Assembly (NCBI RefSeq): GCF_030913705.1
Contig: NZ_CP133190.1
Location: 5,109,501 to 5,173,500, forward strand
Length of the DNA stretch: 64,000 nucleotides
Reading direction: 5' to 3'
DNA from: Anaerocolumna sp. MB42-C2
Lineage (GTDB): Bacteria; Bacillota; Clostridia; Lachnospirales; Lachnospiraceae
The notes beneath the pieces are model-generated. The model was given only the letters and a program-made list of their open reading frames with translations, was not told where the DNA came from and did not search any database. The stretch's first letter is position 1; each line of letters begins with the position of its first letter. This document shows positions 26,914 through 35,704 of this stretch, in pieces. The position numbers and the translations under genes were made by a program.

Positions 26914-28047
26914 ATGAAGAAAGAAATCAAAACGGACTACTATGACACTTTTACCTGCATTGCAGACAAGTGTTCGTTTAATTGTTGTCAAGAGTGGAAG
27001 ATTGCAGTAGATGATGATACTTATATAAAATGGAATCGCTTAAGCTTAACAAAGCATAACAATAATTATTTAGATCAATATGTAAAACAAAAAGATGGCA
27101 CACGTGTCGTTGCATTGAATGAACAGAAGCAGTGTCCTTTCTTAAATGAACAGAAACTTTGCAATCTAGTATTGAATTTTGGAGATGAATTTTTGTCTGA
27201 AACTTGTGCGATTTTCCCAAGGCAGATACACGAATTTGCAGATAGAAAAGAATATTCTTTGGTATCCTGTTGCCCAGAAGTTGTGGATTTGATGAATCAG
27301 CAGGATAAAATTTGTTTTACGAAGAATATGTTTGATATGGATGAAGACATTTTGTTGCAGATTCGAACTATGATGATTACTATTATGCAAAATCAACACT
27401 TTTCTATTTCAAAGAGTGTGATGATGATTTTTTATATTCTTCTGGATATTCATCAAAACGAATCTGTATTAAAAAAAGAGATAGACGAATATAAGGACAA
27501 AGCTGTTTTAAAAGAATTATCAGATACCATAGATAACATGCAATTTCTTAGTTTAGATACTTTTGAAGAAAATAATGAACTTTTTTTAGACATAGCTGAA
27601 AATTATCGAAAGCAAGAACTATATACCAGTTATCTGGAACCAATAGCTGTGATAGCGGAAAACTTATCGAGAGACTATGATAAGCGTAAAATGATCGTAC
27701 AATTACAGAAATTCGAAAAGCAGTTTTCTTCTTATGAAAAGTTATTTCGCAATTACCTTGTTGTAGAAATTTTCTCAAACAGTCTGATGCCAGAATCGGA
27801 TTTGGAAAGTATAGTTGTTATGATTCAGTGGATTGCTATGGAATATGCGATAATGAGGCACTCAATCTTTCTAAGTTGGTTACTTGATGAACAAGAAAAA
27901 CTGTCTTATACGGTGGTACGTAATTATATTGTTGTTATATCACGAATGATGGGATATGATCAAGAAGATATCTGTCAATATCTGGATAAAAGCTTTGAAA
28001 ACTTAATATGGGAATGGGGATATTTGGCTTTGCTTATTGGAGCGTAA
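26914..28047 (+). CDS. fliB: FliB-like lysine-N-methylase (cysteine-rich)
   Basis: A 377-residue protein with the family's N-terminal cysteine cluster: C-x4-C-x3-NCC (residues 12-22), CPFLNEQKLCNL, and a CAIFPRQ...CCPEV block, probably ligands of an iron-sulfur cluster. FliB family members methylate lysines of flagellin; the rest is helical. TTAGGAGATGATT places ATG 26914 at the correct distance; ATG 26908 would be too near AGGAG. No flagellar gene lies in this window, so the substrate here may be another surface protein. The gene appears full length, unlike its neighbours, and sits between two toroid-protein genes, one decayed. Confidence 0.75.
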   Translation: MKKEIKTDYYDTFTCIADKCSFNCCQEWKIAVDDDTYIKWNRLSLTKHNNNYLDQYVKQKDGTRVVALNEQKQCPFLNEQKLCNLVLNFGDEFLSETCAIFPRQIHEFADRKEYSLVSCCPEVVDLMNQQDKICFTKNMFDMDEDILLQIRTMMITIMQNQHFSISKSVMMIFYILLDIHQNESVLKKEIDEYKDKAVLKELSDTIDNMQFLSLDTFEENNELFLDIAENYRKQELYTSYLEPIAVIAENLSRDYDKRKMIVQLQKFEKQFSSYEKLFRNYLVVEIFSNSLMPESDLESIVVMIQWIAMEYAIMRHSIFLSWLLDEQEKLSYTVVRNYIVVISRMMGYDQEDICQYLDKSFENLIWEWGYLALLIGA

Positions 28048-28059
28048 TAAGGTGAATAA

Positions 28060-28504
28060 TCTGATATCACCGAGCCTTTACTTAAAGAATGTGCCAATAT
28101 AATATTCAGTGCATGGGGGTAAGATGGATATTTAAGTTGTACCCATACTGCTAATGCGGTCAATGTGCTTTGCCACAGGGGTTATGCTTTTGATGCCGGA
28201 CTGCAGAAAACTTTCTAACACCTTTTGAATACACAATATACCGATGGCAGTTGGCGCTACAACAAGTTTAGCTTTGGCAGAGGTCCAAAATGAGTATTCT
28301 AACCCTTTCCCAACACTTACTGTCCTGATTGCATTCCGCTTTAGTGACTATCTCAATAAAGAACCAGCGCTTGATAGGTCTGTAGATTTCTTGCTTGAGC
28401 ATTGGACAATCCGGAAACCGATTGGCCCATTCCACTATGGAATAGGCACACGGTTTATGCAAATCGAATATCCTTTCCGCAACTCCAGACTGATTATGAA
28501 CTAA
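28060..28504 (+). pseudogene. Decayed prenyltransferase/toroid-protein gene
   Basis: One frame reads SDITEPLLKECANIIFSAWG, stop, DGYLSCTHTANAVNVLCHRGY, later a second TAA, then NTQYTDGSWRYNKFSFGRGP. A one-base shift continues EYSNPFPTLTVLIAFRFSDYL, LDRSVDFLLEHW and HYGIGTRFMQIEYPFRN to a stop at 28504. The QxxDGSW and repeated helices mark it as a prenyltransferase/squalene-cyclase-like repeat protein, related in fold to the intact gene at 25216. Two nonsense codons and a frameshift make it a clear pseudogene; the 5' half is absent. Confidence 0.7.
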
Positions 28505-28516
28505 TAACTACAATTT

Positions 28517-28551
28517 AAAAGTATCAGACATATTGGTTTGGTACTTTTGTA
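28517..28551 (+). terminator. Probable terminator
   Basis: AAAAGTAT (28517-28524) pairs with GTACTTTT (28541-28548) with one G-T pair and a 16-base loop; the right arm is itself T-rich. It follows the toroid pseudogene stop. Confidence 0.5.
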
Positions 28552-28765
28552 TTCAGTTTGGTTTTAGAGGATAAGGCAAAATCGGAAATCCCGTTATCTA
28601 AAACAAAAATATTAACGAAACCGAATTACTGTGCTGCCGTATAGATGAGCTGCTTTTGTTTACCGCAGTTTTTTCGTTATAAGTTGACAGAAATCATAAT
28701 ATGGTCAATAATTAGAGAGTATGTAACATTAATAACTCTATATAAAATACGGAAATGGTGATCCT

Positions 28766-29938
28766 ATGTCAAATAGATACGAAGAAGATTTATTAAAACA
28801 GCAAGTACTTGAAATCATGAATGATGAAAAAGCAGAGAAAGATAAAATGGAGCTAGTAGAAAAGGAAGAGCAAGGAAGGGCTCCGCAGCCAAAGAAGTCA
28901 CCTTCCCGAAAAAAGAAAAACCATAAGGCATTAAAAATGGCAGGCATTATGGTTTTAATTCTACTGATTCTAATTGTCTTAATTATTGGAACAAAGCCGG
29001 GACGCAGCATTATCTATAAATCAGCAAGCACCTTTGCCTTTCATAATATGAACAACGAAGAAATTATTAAGGAATACGATGCGGCAGGCAGTACAGAGCA
29101 TGCTGACGGAGCAAGGTACGAAGACTATGTAACCAATTATCTGATCTTCGGTATCGAAGAATTCGGGGGAGCCAGAAATACCGATTCCATGATGATTGCC
29201 TCCATCAATACCAAAGATGATACCTTAAAGCTTACCTCGTTGCTTCGTGACAGCTATGTTGATATACAAGGTTATAAAGCAAATAAATTGAATTCTGCTT
29301 ATGCACGGGGTGGAGCGAGATTATTGGTTGATACGATAGAAAAGAATTATAAGGTCCAAATCGACGGTTATGTATCGGTTGATTTCAAATCCTTTGAGAA
29401 AATAGTTGATCTATTAGGCGGCGTAACAATTGAGCTGGGGAAAGAAGAAGCACGATACCTTAACAAAACCAATTACATATCGCAAAAGAAAAATCGAAAT
29501 GTAAAAAAAGGTGTTAATCATCTCAATGGCAATCAGGTCATGGGATATGTCCGCGTACGAAAAGTAAAAACTCTGGGCGGAGTAAATGATGACTATGGTC
29601 GTATTGTCCGACAGCAAAGAGCTTTAAAAGCGATATTTAATAGCTATAAATCTCCGAAAAACCTGTTCAAAATTCTATCCATTACAAAAGAAAGTCTGGG
29701 TTATGTGACAACGAATTTAACACAGAATCAGATAGAAAAAGCAATGGCGGATTTGGTTGAGAATAAAATAACAACCTTGGATACCTTCCGAATTCCGGCT
29801 GACGGAGCCTTTGATGCACCTAAGAAATACAATGGAATCACTTATCCGATTGTTTTAGATTGGGATAAGAATAGAGTTGAATTATATAAGTTTATATTTG
29901 ATGATACAGAGAAGGAAGCGGTTGCCACATTAAAGTAA
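28766..29938 (+). CDS. LytR-CpsA-Psr (LCP) family cell-wall glycopolymer ligase
   Basis: A 390-residue membrane enzyme. A charged cytoplasmic N-terminus with a KKSPSRKKKNHK cluster precedes one transmembrane helix (residues about 53-72); the extracellular LCP domain follows with NTDSMMIASINTKDD, LTSLLRDSYVDI, KLNSAYARGG and YGRIVRQQRALK, the arginine and aspartate motifs that bind polyprenyl pyrophosphate. LCP enzymes attach teichoic acids or capsule to peptidoglycan. A suitable ribosome site (GAAATGGTGATCC) is weak but the start fits the family. It stands alone; the gene looks intact and may be a core chromosomal gene between two relic zones. Confidence 0.92.
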   Translation: MSNRYEEDLLKQQVLEIMNDEKAEKDKMELVEKEEQGRAPQPKKSPSRKKKNHKALKMAGIMVLILLILIVLIIGTKPGRSIIYKSASTFAFHNMNNEEIIKEYDAAGSTEHADGARYEDYVTNYLIFGIEEFGGARNTDSMMIASINTKDDTLKLTSLLRDSYVDIQGYKANKLNSAYARGGARLLVDTIEKNYKVQIDGYVSVDFKSFEKIVDLLGGVTIELGKEEARYLNKTNYISQKKNRNVKKGVNHLNGNQVMGYVRVRKVKTLGGVNDDYGRIVRQQRALKAIFNSYKSPKNLFKILSITKESLGYVTTNLTQNQIEKAMADLVENKITTLDTFRIPADGAFDAPKKYNGITYPIVLDWDKNRVELYKFIFDDTEKEAVATLK

Positions 29939-29997
29939 TAAGTCAAGATTGTAATGAAAAATATATTATTATAACTACTTATTCCCTCATATTAGGC

Positions 29998-30066
29998 GAA
30001 GCAACTGACTTTCTCCGTAAGGGCACAGAGTAAATAACCAGTGTACCGGCGAGTTAAGGTTGCTTC
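29998..30066. other. Possible structured RNA or repeat behind the LCP gene
   Basis: GAAGCAAC (29998-30005) and GTTGCTTC (30059-30066) form a perfect 8-base outer stem around 53 bases that also offer ACT/AGT and CTC/GAG pairings. It does not match a riboswitch I know. No intact gene follows; the next 150 bases hold nothing recognised. Confidence 0.3.
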
Positions 30067-30224
30067 TTCGTTGGACATTACGTTTTGTTTTGCACACATT
30101 TGTTCAATATGCGGAAAGAGAAAAAGAGCTGTTTGCTATGATTTCCGACTTTTTTATTTTTGCTGTATAATTAGGTGTGGAGCCGATTCCGTCCGAGGAA
30201 CATCCGAAGCAAGGAGGGATCAAA

Positions 30225-30395
30225 GTGCAAGCATCCCAAATCATAACCCTGATCGCTATGACGTTGACCATGTTTGGAGTCATCGGCTTATTATCCTTGC
30301 TGGGTATTACTACACACTCAGCGGCATCAAATCTAAAACCGAGGGCGCTGGGCATCACGGGACGGCCCGCTGGGCATCAAAGCAGGAGATCGACG
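30225..30395 (+). pseudogene. VirD4/TraG-type conjugation coupling protein, N-terminal remnant
   Basis: AAGGAGG and GTG 30225 start QASQIITLIAMTLTMFGVIGL, a membrane helix. After a frame change near 30303 it continues GYYYTLSGIKSKTEG...HHGTARWASKQEI, the typical segment joining the membrane anchor to the ATPase of VirD4-like proteins in Gram-positive conjugative elements. The ATPase domain is missing; amidohydrolase sequence follows directly. Confidence 0.65.
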
Positions 30396-30398
30396 ACA

Positions 30399-30704
30399 TG
30401 GATAAATACGGTATCGACGTACTGGTAATTTCCGGGGTCGGGTCCCATTCAAAACGATCTCGACACGGCACGTGCTGTGAATACAGCCACCCGATGCAAT
30501 GATTTACTTTACGACCTCACGAAAAGATATCCGACACGTTTCAAGGCATTCGGCAATCTAGCTTTCCAGAATCCGGTTGCCGCAGCTTTGGAGGCAGAGC
30601 GCTGTATTAAAGAACTCGGATTTGTGGGTTTTATGGTAAACGGCGCCACCAATTTTCATTACTACGACGAGCCGCAGTTTTATCCTATTTGGGCTAAAGG
30701 ATGA
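30399..30704 (+). pseudogene. Amidohydrolase (decarboxylase-like) fragment fused behind the VirD4 relic
   Basis: MDKYGIDVLVISG, then (frame change near 30445) IQNDLDTARAVNTATRCNDLL, RYPTRFKAFGNLAFQNP and ELGFVGFMVNG resemble the middle of metal-dependent amidohydrolases of the 2,3-dihydroxybenzoate/gamma-resorcylate decarboxylase group. The N-terminal metal motif and the C-terminal two thirds are missing, and the frame ends at 30704. It shares a continuous frame with the coupling-protein remnant, a chimera made by recombination. Confidence 0.65.
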
Positions 30705-30926
30705 ATAATTTCCTACCAGGTTTGACATCTTATTGCTCACCTGAGCCTCATGGAGAGACGGCAATAAAGATGCAGTAATGTGGTTGTTAATCTATTCCTA
30801 AGTTTTGAAGAGATTACTGTTACAAATTGAAAATTGCATAATATGTAATCTGCAAGGCCCGACCAGGTCCAACAAACAAGGAATGGATTTTCTTTAAATA
30901 TATAAAGTATGAAAGGTGGTTTGGTA
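30705..30926. other. Intergenic, no gene seen
   Basis: Nothing recognised apart from the AAAGGTGG ribosome site at about 30912 of the following gene. Confidence 0.5.
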
Positions 30927-31874
30927 ATGAAAATTCTCATAGTCGGCTATTTTACTGAGACCTCAAAATTGAATATCATAAGGAATTTTCCAGAAGAATG
31001 GAACATCGTAATTGTTCCGCCTGGGGAAGAAATGCTGCATCATATTGAAGATTGCCAAGTAATCATACCAGAACATGTTAAAATTGATCGCAATCTGCTT
31101 TCAAAAGCAAAAAAATTAAAATTGGTGCAGACAGGCGCAGGATATGATAATGTAGATATCGATGCCTGTACGCAACAAGACATTTGGACGGCCAATGCGG
31201 CAGGAGTGAATGCTCAGGCAGTAGCCGAGCACGTAATGGCATTAATATTGTCTTATTATAAAAACATACCGTTTCTTGATGCTTTCATGAAAAAAAAGAT
31301 AGATCAAAATCAATTGGACTATACGGGAAGTGAGTTAAAAGGCAAAACGATTGGAATTATTGGATTTGGCGCTATTGGTAAAAAAGTAGCCGAGTTTTGC
31401 AGGGTTTTTGATATGAATGTATTGGCTTATGCTAGAAAAGCTGTTGTACAACCTGACGGTTTTGTGAAAATGACAGATTTTGATAATCTTGTAAGTGCAT
31501 CAGACATAGTAACAGTACATGCATCCTTGAATCCACAAACCAAACAGCTGATCGACAAAGAGGTATTCAAGAAAATGAAGAATACCGCACTTTTTATTAA
31601 TACAGCCCGCGGTGGAATTGCCAATGAAAAAGACTTAATAGATGCTTTAAAAAATGGAGATATATCAGGCGCATGCCTGGATGTGTTTGAAACTGAACCC
31701 CTTCCAATTGACAGTGAGCTTCGGAATCTGAGTAATGTGATACTTACGCCTCATACGGCAGGCATGCCTGACGGTCTCAAATTTCATAAAAAGAGATATG
31801 ATTTCTTTGTGAATAATATAAAACGTGTAGAAAATGGTGAAGAGCCTGAAAGCAAGCTTAATCAGTTATTCTAA
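30927..31874 (+). CDS. D-isomer-specific 2-hydroxyacid dehydrogenase
   Basis: A 315-residue NAD(P)-dependent reductase that interconverts 2-oxoacids and D-2-hydroxyacids. The Rossmann motif GIIGFGAIGKKV (about residues 140-150), the substrate/coenzyme Arg in FINTARGGI, the Glu in CLDVFETEPLP and the catalytic His in LTPHTAG are all present. ATG 30927 follows AAAGGTGG; ATG 30909 upstream lacks a site. It stands alone and ends in a 15-base inverted repeat. It most resembles the phosphoglycerate/glyoxylate-type dehydrogenases; substrate cannot be set. Confidence 0.9.
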   Translation: MKILIVGYFTETSKLNIIRNFPEEWNIVIVPPGEEMLHHIEDCQVIIPEHVKIDRNLLSKAKKLKLVQTGAGYDNVDIDACTQQDIWTANAAGVNAQAVAEHVMALILSYYKNIPFLDAFMKKKIDQNQLDYTGSELKGKTIGIIGFGAIGKKVAEFCRVFDMNVLAYARKAVVQPDGFVKMTDFDNLVSASDIVTVHASLNPQTKQLIDKEVFKKMKNTALFINTARGGIANEKDLIDALKNGDISGACLDVFETEPLPIDSELRNLSNVILTPHTAGMPDGLKFHKKRYDFFVNNIKRVENGEEPESKLNQLF

Positions 31875-31906
31875 ACGGATATAACTATCATCAAGTCTTA
31901 GCGGAG

Positions 31907-31947
31907 TTCTCTACAGTCTATACAGACAACATATAGACTGTGGAGAA
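31907..31947. repeat. 15-base inverted repeat behind the dehydrogenase gene
   Basis: TTCTCTACAGTCTAT (31907-31921) and ATAGACTGTGGAGAA (31933-31947) pair over 15 positions with one G-T wobble and an 11-base loop. No T-run follows; may stop or protect transcripts of the convergent genes. Confidence 0.6.
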
Positions 31948-32022
31948 TGAGTATAGGTACTTATACCCTATCATCTTTATGTAAAAGCTTGCTTAAATCT
32001 ATTGCTGTTTGGTAAACCTCCA

Positions 32023-32708
32023 CTATGCGACTGTTCCAGCAACCCCTATTATTCCCGTAATAGCGGGTATGGCGATGCTAGCGAAGCCAAGAGAAACATT
32101 TGAAATAAATAATGCTGGAATTGTCCAGGGAAAGTAAGCTGCAAGCCCAGCCTGCGCAACGACATTGGAAATAACCACTATAAGGAACGCAAGTCCAATA
32201 GGAGCTAAATATCCCTTACTGACATTCGCCAATAGGGCACTTATCGTACTGACAACCATAGTTAACAGTGATGCAGTCATAAAAGCAAGAAAACTTTCAT
32301 GATAATCAACCATATTCCACCATTAAGACCAATCAACATACCCATAATAAATACTACCGCGAACATGAAAAAGGCTAACAATACATCCCAAAGAAAAATT
32401 ACGATGAACTTTGAAAGTACCACATAAAGTTTAGATAATGGTTTCACTAGCAATTCACTGATTGTTTTATCGGTGTATTCCCGTCCGAAAACCCAACAAG
32501 CGGTGAAAGAGAATCCAATCACCAAAATAGCAGTGCTTGAACCAAGTAAATCTGTTAAATAAGGCTCCCATCCGGCATCTACCGCATTGATATATGTGAC
32601 TAAACCAAGCATAATTGGCATAGTGGCAAATGCGACTACAACAATCCAAAAAACACTTGAACGCAATACTTTAAGGGCTTCGCAATGTATAAATGACAAT
32701 ATTTTCAT
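32023..32708 (-). pseudogene. ABC-2 type permease (bacitracin/lantibiotic exporter type), frameshifted
   Basis: Starting from ATG 32708 (AAGGA seven bases upstream) the protein reads MKILSFIHCEALKVLRSSVFW and shows several transmembrane helices and the GREYTDKTISELLVKPLS segment common in ABC-2/BcrB-type permeases. The frame ends at 32277 after VFLLL; a one-base shift near 32,290 picks up TASLLTMVVSTISALL and continues to 32023. So one small deletion split a once complete six-helix permease. It is also in frame with the truncated ATPase upstream. Confidence 0.75.
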
Positions 32709-33032
32709 TCGTGTATCCTTCTTGTACTTTGAATCATCCGCAAAAAAATAACCTTCCCAATAACCAACTTGCTCCCATAACTTGTGAGTTCCGGGGTCAA
32801 CTTTATTCCCCAGCATATAGATACTACCGGACGAGGGTTTGAGCAATGACAATATCATTTTAATTGTGGTTGATTTGTCTGCTCCATTCAAACCAAGAAA
32901 CCCGAATATTTCGCCACCATTTACCTCAAGTGAAAGATTGCTGACGGCACGATAATCACCAAAATTTTTTGTGAGACTATCCAACTGTATTGCAGCTGAG
33001 CCGTTACTACTTGATTTTTCCATTTTATGCAC
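32700..33032 (-). pseudogene. ABC transporter ATPase, truncated and with damaged Walker A
   Basis: Residues 1-90 of a multidrug/bacitracin-type ABC ATPase: IQLDSLTKNFGDYRAVSNLSL then the Walker A region GLNGADKSTTIKM, where the invariant Gly of GxGKST is Asp. The protein breaks off after LWEQVGYWE; signature (LSGGQ), Walker B and H-loop are missing, and the frame runs through 11 foreign codons into the permease start. An internal deletion therefore fused the two genes. Non-functional. Confidence 0.8.
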
Positions 33033-33193
33033 TCCTTATGTGAATTTCTTTTGCGTTTTTATTTAAATTCACCGCTTACCCCCTTTAATGTTGTCTCATA
33101 CTTTTGGCTAATGCCCCGTAGTATTTTGGCTGGCAGGAAAACCCCTTGTCGGTTTTTTATTTAACAAAGATATTTACAAAATATGGGCATCAT

Positions 33194-33240
33194 ATTATAA
33201 TAATACTTATTATAAGTGTTAAAATAAGTATTATTATAAT
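33194..33240. promoter_or_regulatory. Perfect 18-base inverted repeat upstream of ROK gene
   Basis: ATTATAATAATACTTATT (33194-33211) and AATAAGTATTATTATAAT (33223-33240) are exact reverse complements separated by 11 bases. It ends 24 bases before the ROK start codon and overlaps the only promoter space between this gene and the divergent ABC relic, so an operator or mRNA leader stem is likely. Confidence 0.65.
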
Positions 33241-33264
33241 AATGAATAATAGAGGGGGGAATTA

Positions 33265-34257
33265 ATGGGAAACGCAATTACAATAAAGCAGAGTAATATT
33301 GACACAGTTCGCCGTGCCTTGTATTCATGCAGGATTTCTACAGTTAAAGATTTGGCACAAAAGACGGATATCAGTCCTGCTACTGTGGGGAGTATTTTAA
33401 ATATTCTTGTGGAAACAGGAGAAGTACAGACAGGTGATATGGTTTCCTCTACAGGAGGAAGACCATCTCAATCTTATATATTCAACGCCGAATATGCATA
33501 CATACTTGCACTTTCTGCAAGAACCAACAAGGATAAAGACGTGATACATGCTTCTGTTACCAACTTATTAGGCCAAGTGGTATGGGAAGTAACACATGAT
33601 TATAAGTGTATTCATATATTGGGCTTTGAATCAGTCATTGACATATGTTTAAAAAAATATCCGACAATAAAGATTTTGGCCTTTTCCTTGCCGGGCGTTG
33701 AACGTGATGGTGTGATTGTGGCAAATGATTATAAAGAATTAGAAGGGTTGCATTTCGCAAACAACCTAAAGGAAAGATATGGACTTCCCGTTATTATTGA
33801 AAATGATATTAATGCAGCTGTGGCAGGATATGGTCGGACGCTGGGAACCTTCCCTGCCATAGTGGGTATTTATTTTCCACGACGCTATCCGCCTGGCGCA
33901 GGTCTATTAATAAACGGTAGAGTCTTCAAAGGGACGTCCGGATATGCAGGAGAAATCAATTTGATGCCATTGAACATTGACTGGCTTACGGTGAATTATT
34001 GCAACAAAAAAGAGATTGCTCCTGCTATATCAAAGCTAATATGTGCTATCACAAGCGTTATCGACCCGCACCGTATAATATTGTATGGGGACTTTTTCTC
34101 CGACGAGCTGCAAAAAGAAATAAATATGTCTGTATCTAAACAAGTAGTGCGTAATATTATTCCATCTATTATTTACCGGGCTGAACTGGAAGCTGATATA
34201 ACTTCCGGTTTGATTTTGCAGGCATTATCTCTTTATGAGAGTGAGGCGAAGGCATAA
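33265..34257 (+). CDS. ROK-family transcriptional regulator
   Basis: A 330-residue NagC/XylR-type regulator. The N-terminal winged helix (ISTVKDLAQKTDISPATVGSILNIL) is followed by a sugar-kinase-like ROK domain: the sugar site with IENDINAAVAGYGRT, the GAGLLINGRVFKGTSGYAGEI block, and a C-terminal helix. The zinc-binding CxCGxxGCxE motif of catalytic ROK kinases is absent, in keeping with a regulator. AGAGGGGGG precedes the ATG. It is followed after 125 bases by a Gfo/Idh/MocA-like gene that it probably controls. Confidence 0.85.
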   Translation: MGNAITIKQSNIDTVRRALYSCRISTVKDLAQKTDISPATVGSILNILVETGEVQTGDMVSSTGGRPSQSYIFNAEYAYILALSARTNKDKDVIHASVTNLLGQVVWEVTHDYKCIHILGFESVIDICLKKYPTIKILAFSLPGVERDGVIVANDYKELEGLHFANNLKERYGLPVIIENDINAAVAGYGRTLGTFPAIVGIYFPRRYPPGAGLLINGRVFKGTSGYAGEINLMPLNIDWLTVNYCNKKEIAPAISKLICAITSVIDPHRIILYGDFFSDELQKEINMSVSKQVVRNIIPSIIYRAELEADITSGLILQALSLYESEAKA

Positions 34258-34382
34258 TGATCGCGGTTGAATTGCATATTCATCCAACTACAGGCAGTGA
34301 ATTATCACCCCCAGTTATTTTCAGGAAATGCTGTCAGAATAGACTTTTTAGGTTGAAGCATAAAACAATTAGGAGGGAAAAA

Positions 34383-35384
34383 ATGTCAAAGTTACGAGTG
34401 GGATTGATCGGATTTGGGTCTTGGGTTAGAAAAGCATATCTACCAGCTTTGCAATACGATGGTCGCGCTGTTATCACTGCAGTGACGGCTGCAACGGAAA
34501 AAACAAGACAGCTTGCGGGAGAGATATTAGGTAATAATGTAGCTGCCTTTGATAGCTATGAAGATTTATTGAGTCATGGAGATTTTGATGCTGTAATGAT
34601 AGCTGTTCCCGACAGTGTCCATCAAGCTGTTTTAACTGCTGCACTTCAAAGGGAGGTTGCGATATTCTATGAACCGCCGATCTCACATATACGGGGGCAG
34701 ATTCCAATAATGATTAACCGTTTGCTTACTTCGTCTCAGGTTACTTATGCTCATCTTGAGTTGTGCTTTCATCCGGGTATTGAGCATGCTGTTAACTTGA
34801 TTAAGAGTGATACAATTGGATTATTACATAATGTTGCTATAACATTGCATGCGGACTGGGGGCATTCGAGAGATTCGGATTTGTGTTTGATGAACCGTAT
34901 GTCTTGTTGGTATGTGGATGTTTTAAACCGAATTATTGGTTCAATTCCAAAGCGTGTATTAGTGCTTGATGGGTATGGCTGTTCTGGCCGTATGCAGAAT
35001 ATAAGTACTGGAATTTATGATTATAATGGTATCTGGGGTATATTCAGGGCTAATGTAAGCAGTCCGGAAGGAGTGTCAATCATAATAGAAATCAGCGGTG
35101 ATAAAGGAGATATTTATTTGAACTATTTTACGGGCGAACTTCGTTACCGTACCATGCAGCACCCGGAGTGGATTGTTGAATACATATCTCCATTAAAGCC
35201 CTATGCAGATTGGCCTGGGGTACGTGAGAACATTTCATCTTTCCTGGATTGCGTGATAAGTGGAGAGCCAAGCCAAGGAAATGCGCAAACTGTTGCACAA
35301 TTAAATTTGATTGGACTCGCTTCAGATAAATCAATAGATACCAGAGGCTGGGTAGAGGTAGAAAAGATAAATTTAAGCAAATAA
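34383..35384 (+). CDS. Gfo/Idh/MocA-family oxidoreductase-like protein
   Basis: A 333-residue two-domain protein. N-terminal Rossmann motif GLIGFGSWVRKAYLPAL and the loop AVPDSVHQAV fit NAD(P)-dependent sugar/inositol dehydrogenases. The usual EKP motif that carries the catalytic Lys reads EPP here (FYEPPIS), and the downstream His-rich substrate block is also altered, so redox activity is doubtful. TTAGGAGGG places the start at ATG 34383. It is probably translated from the same mRNA as the ROK regulator and may act as a ligand-sensing partner or on an unusual sugar. Confidence 0.75.
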   Translation: MSKLRVGLIGFGSWVRKAYLPALQYDGRAVITAVTAATEKTRQLAGEILGNNVAAFDSYEDLLSHGDFDAVMIAVPDSVHQAVLTAALQREVAIFYEPPISHIRGQIPIMINRLLTSSQVTYAHLELCFHPGIEHAVNLIKSDTIGLLHNVAITLHADWGHSRDSDLCLMNRMSCWYVDVLNRIIGSIPKRVLVLDGYGCSGRMQNISTGIYDYNGIWGIFRANVSSPEGVSIIIEISGDKGDIYLNYFTGELRYRTMQHPEWIVEYISPLKPYADWPGVRENISSFLDCVISGEPSQGNAQTVAQLNLIGLASDKSIDTRGWVEVEKINLSK

Positions 35385-35639
35385 TTTGATATTAAGATTA
35401 CTCTCAAAGACGGTCCAAAAGAAGCTGCATTTTGCAATCAAGATAGTACTACCAGAAGCATTTTTCTTTTTACATCCGGGTGAATATTTCATCAATCGAA
35501 AGTTTCCATTCTAATATATTTGTCTGTAATGGAGAATTAGCATATCGGGTTCAAAAAAAGTAGGCAAGAATTCTGAAATGGTGTTTTGCAATGTTTAATA
35601 AAATAATTCTCCGACAAGGAGTCAATGGGTCTTGAAGGC

Positions 35640-35699
35640 ATCTTTTTTGACCGTTCAAGGCATGTGGAGTCCATAGTCCTGTTGCAACGAAAAAACAGT
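35640..35699 (+). pseudogene. HVES scar
   Basis: FFDRSRHVESIVLLQRKNS-stop, closely similar to the scars at 21590 and 26200 (SRHVE/SRHCE followed by I-x-LLQ). It has no start codon. It precedes an AraC relic directly. Confidence 0.4.
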
Positions 35700-35704
35700 T
35701 AAAT

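Noticed and set aside
29998-30066. Riboswitch behind the LCP gene
   Set aside because: The outer stem is perfect but the core does not match c-di-GMP, SAM, TPP, cobalamin or purine aptamers that I know, and no intact gene follows.
17470-31000. A functional integrative or conjugative element
   Set aside because: Recombinase, coupling protein, ParB and restriction pieces are all truncated, in different places, and no complete transfer gene or matched pair of ends was found.
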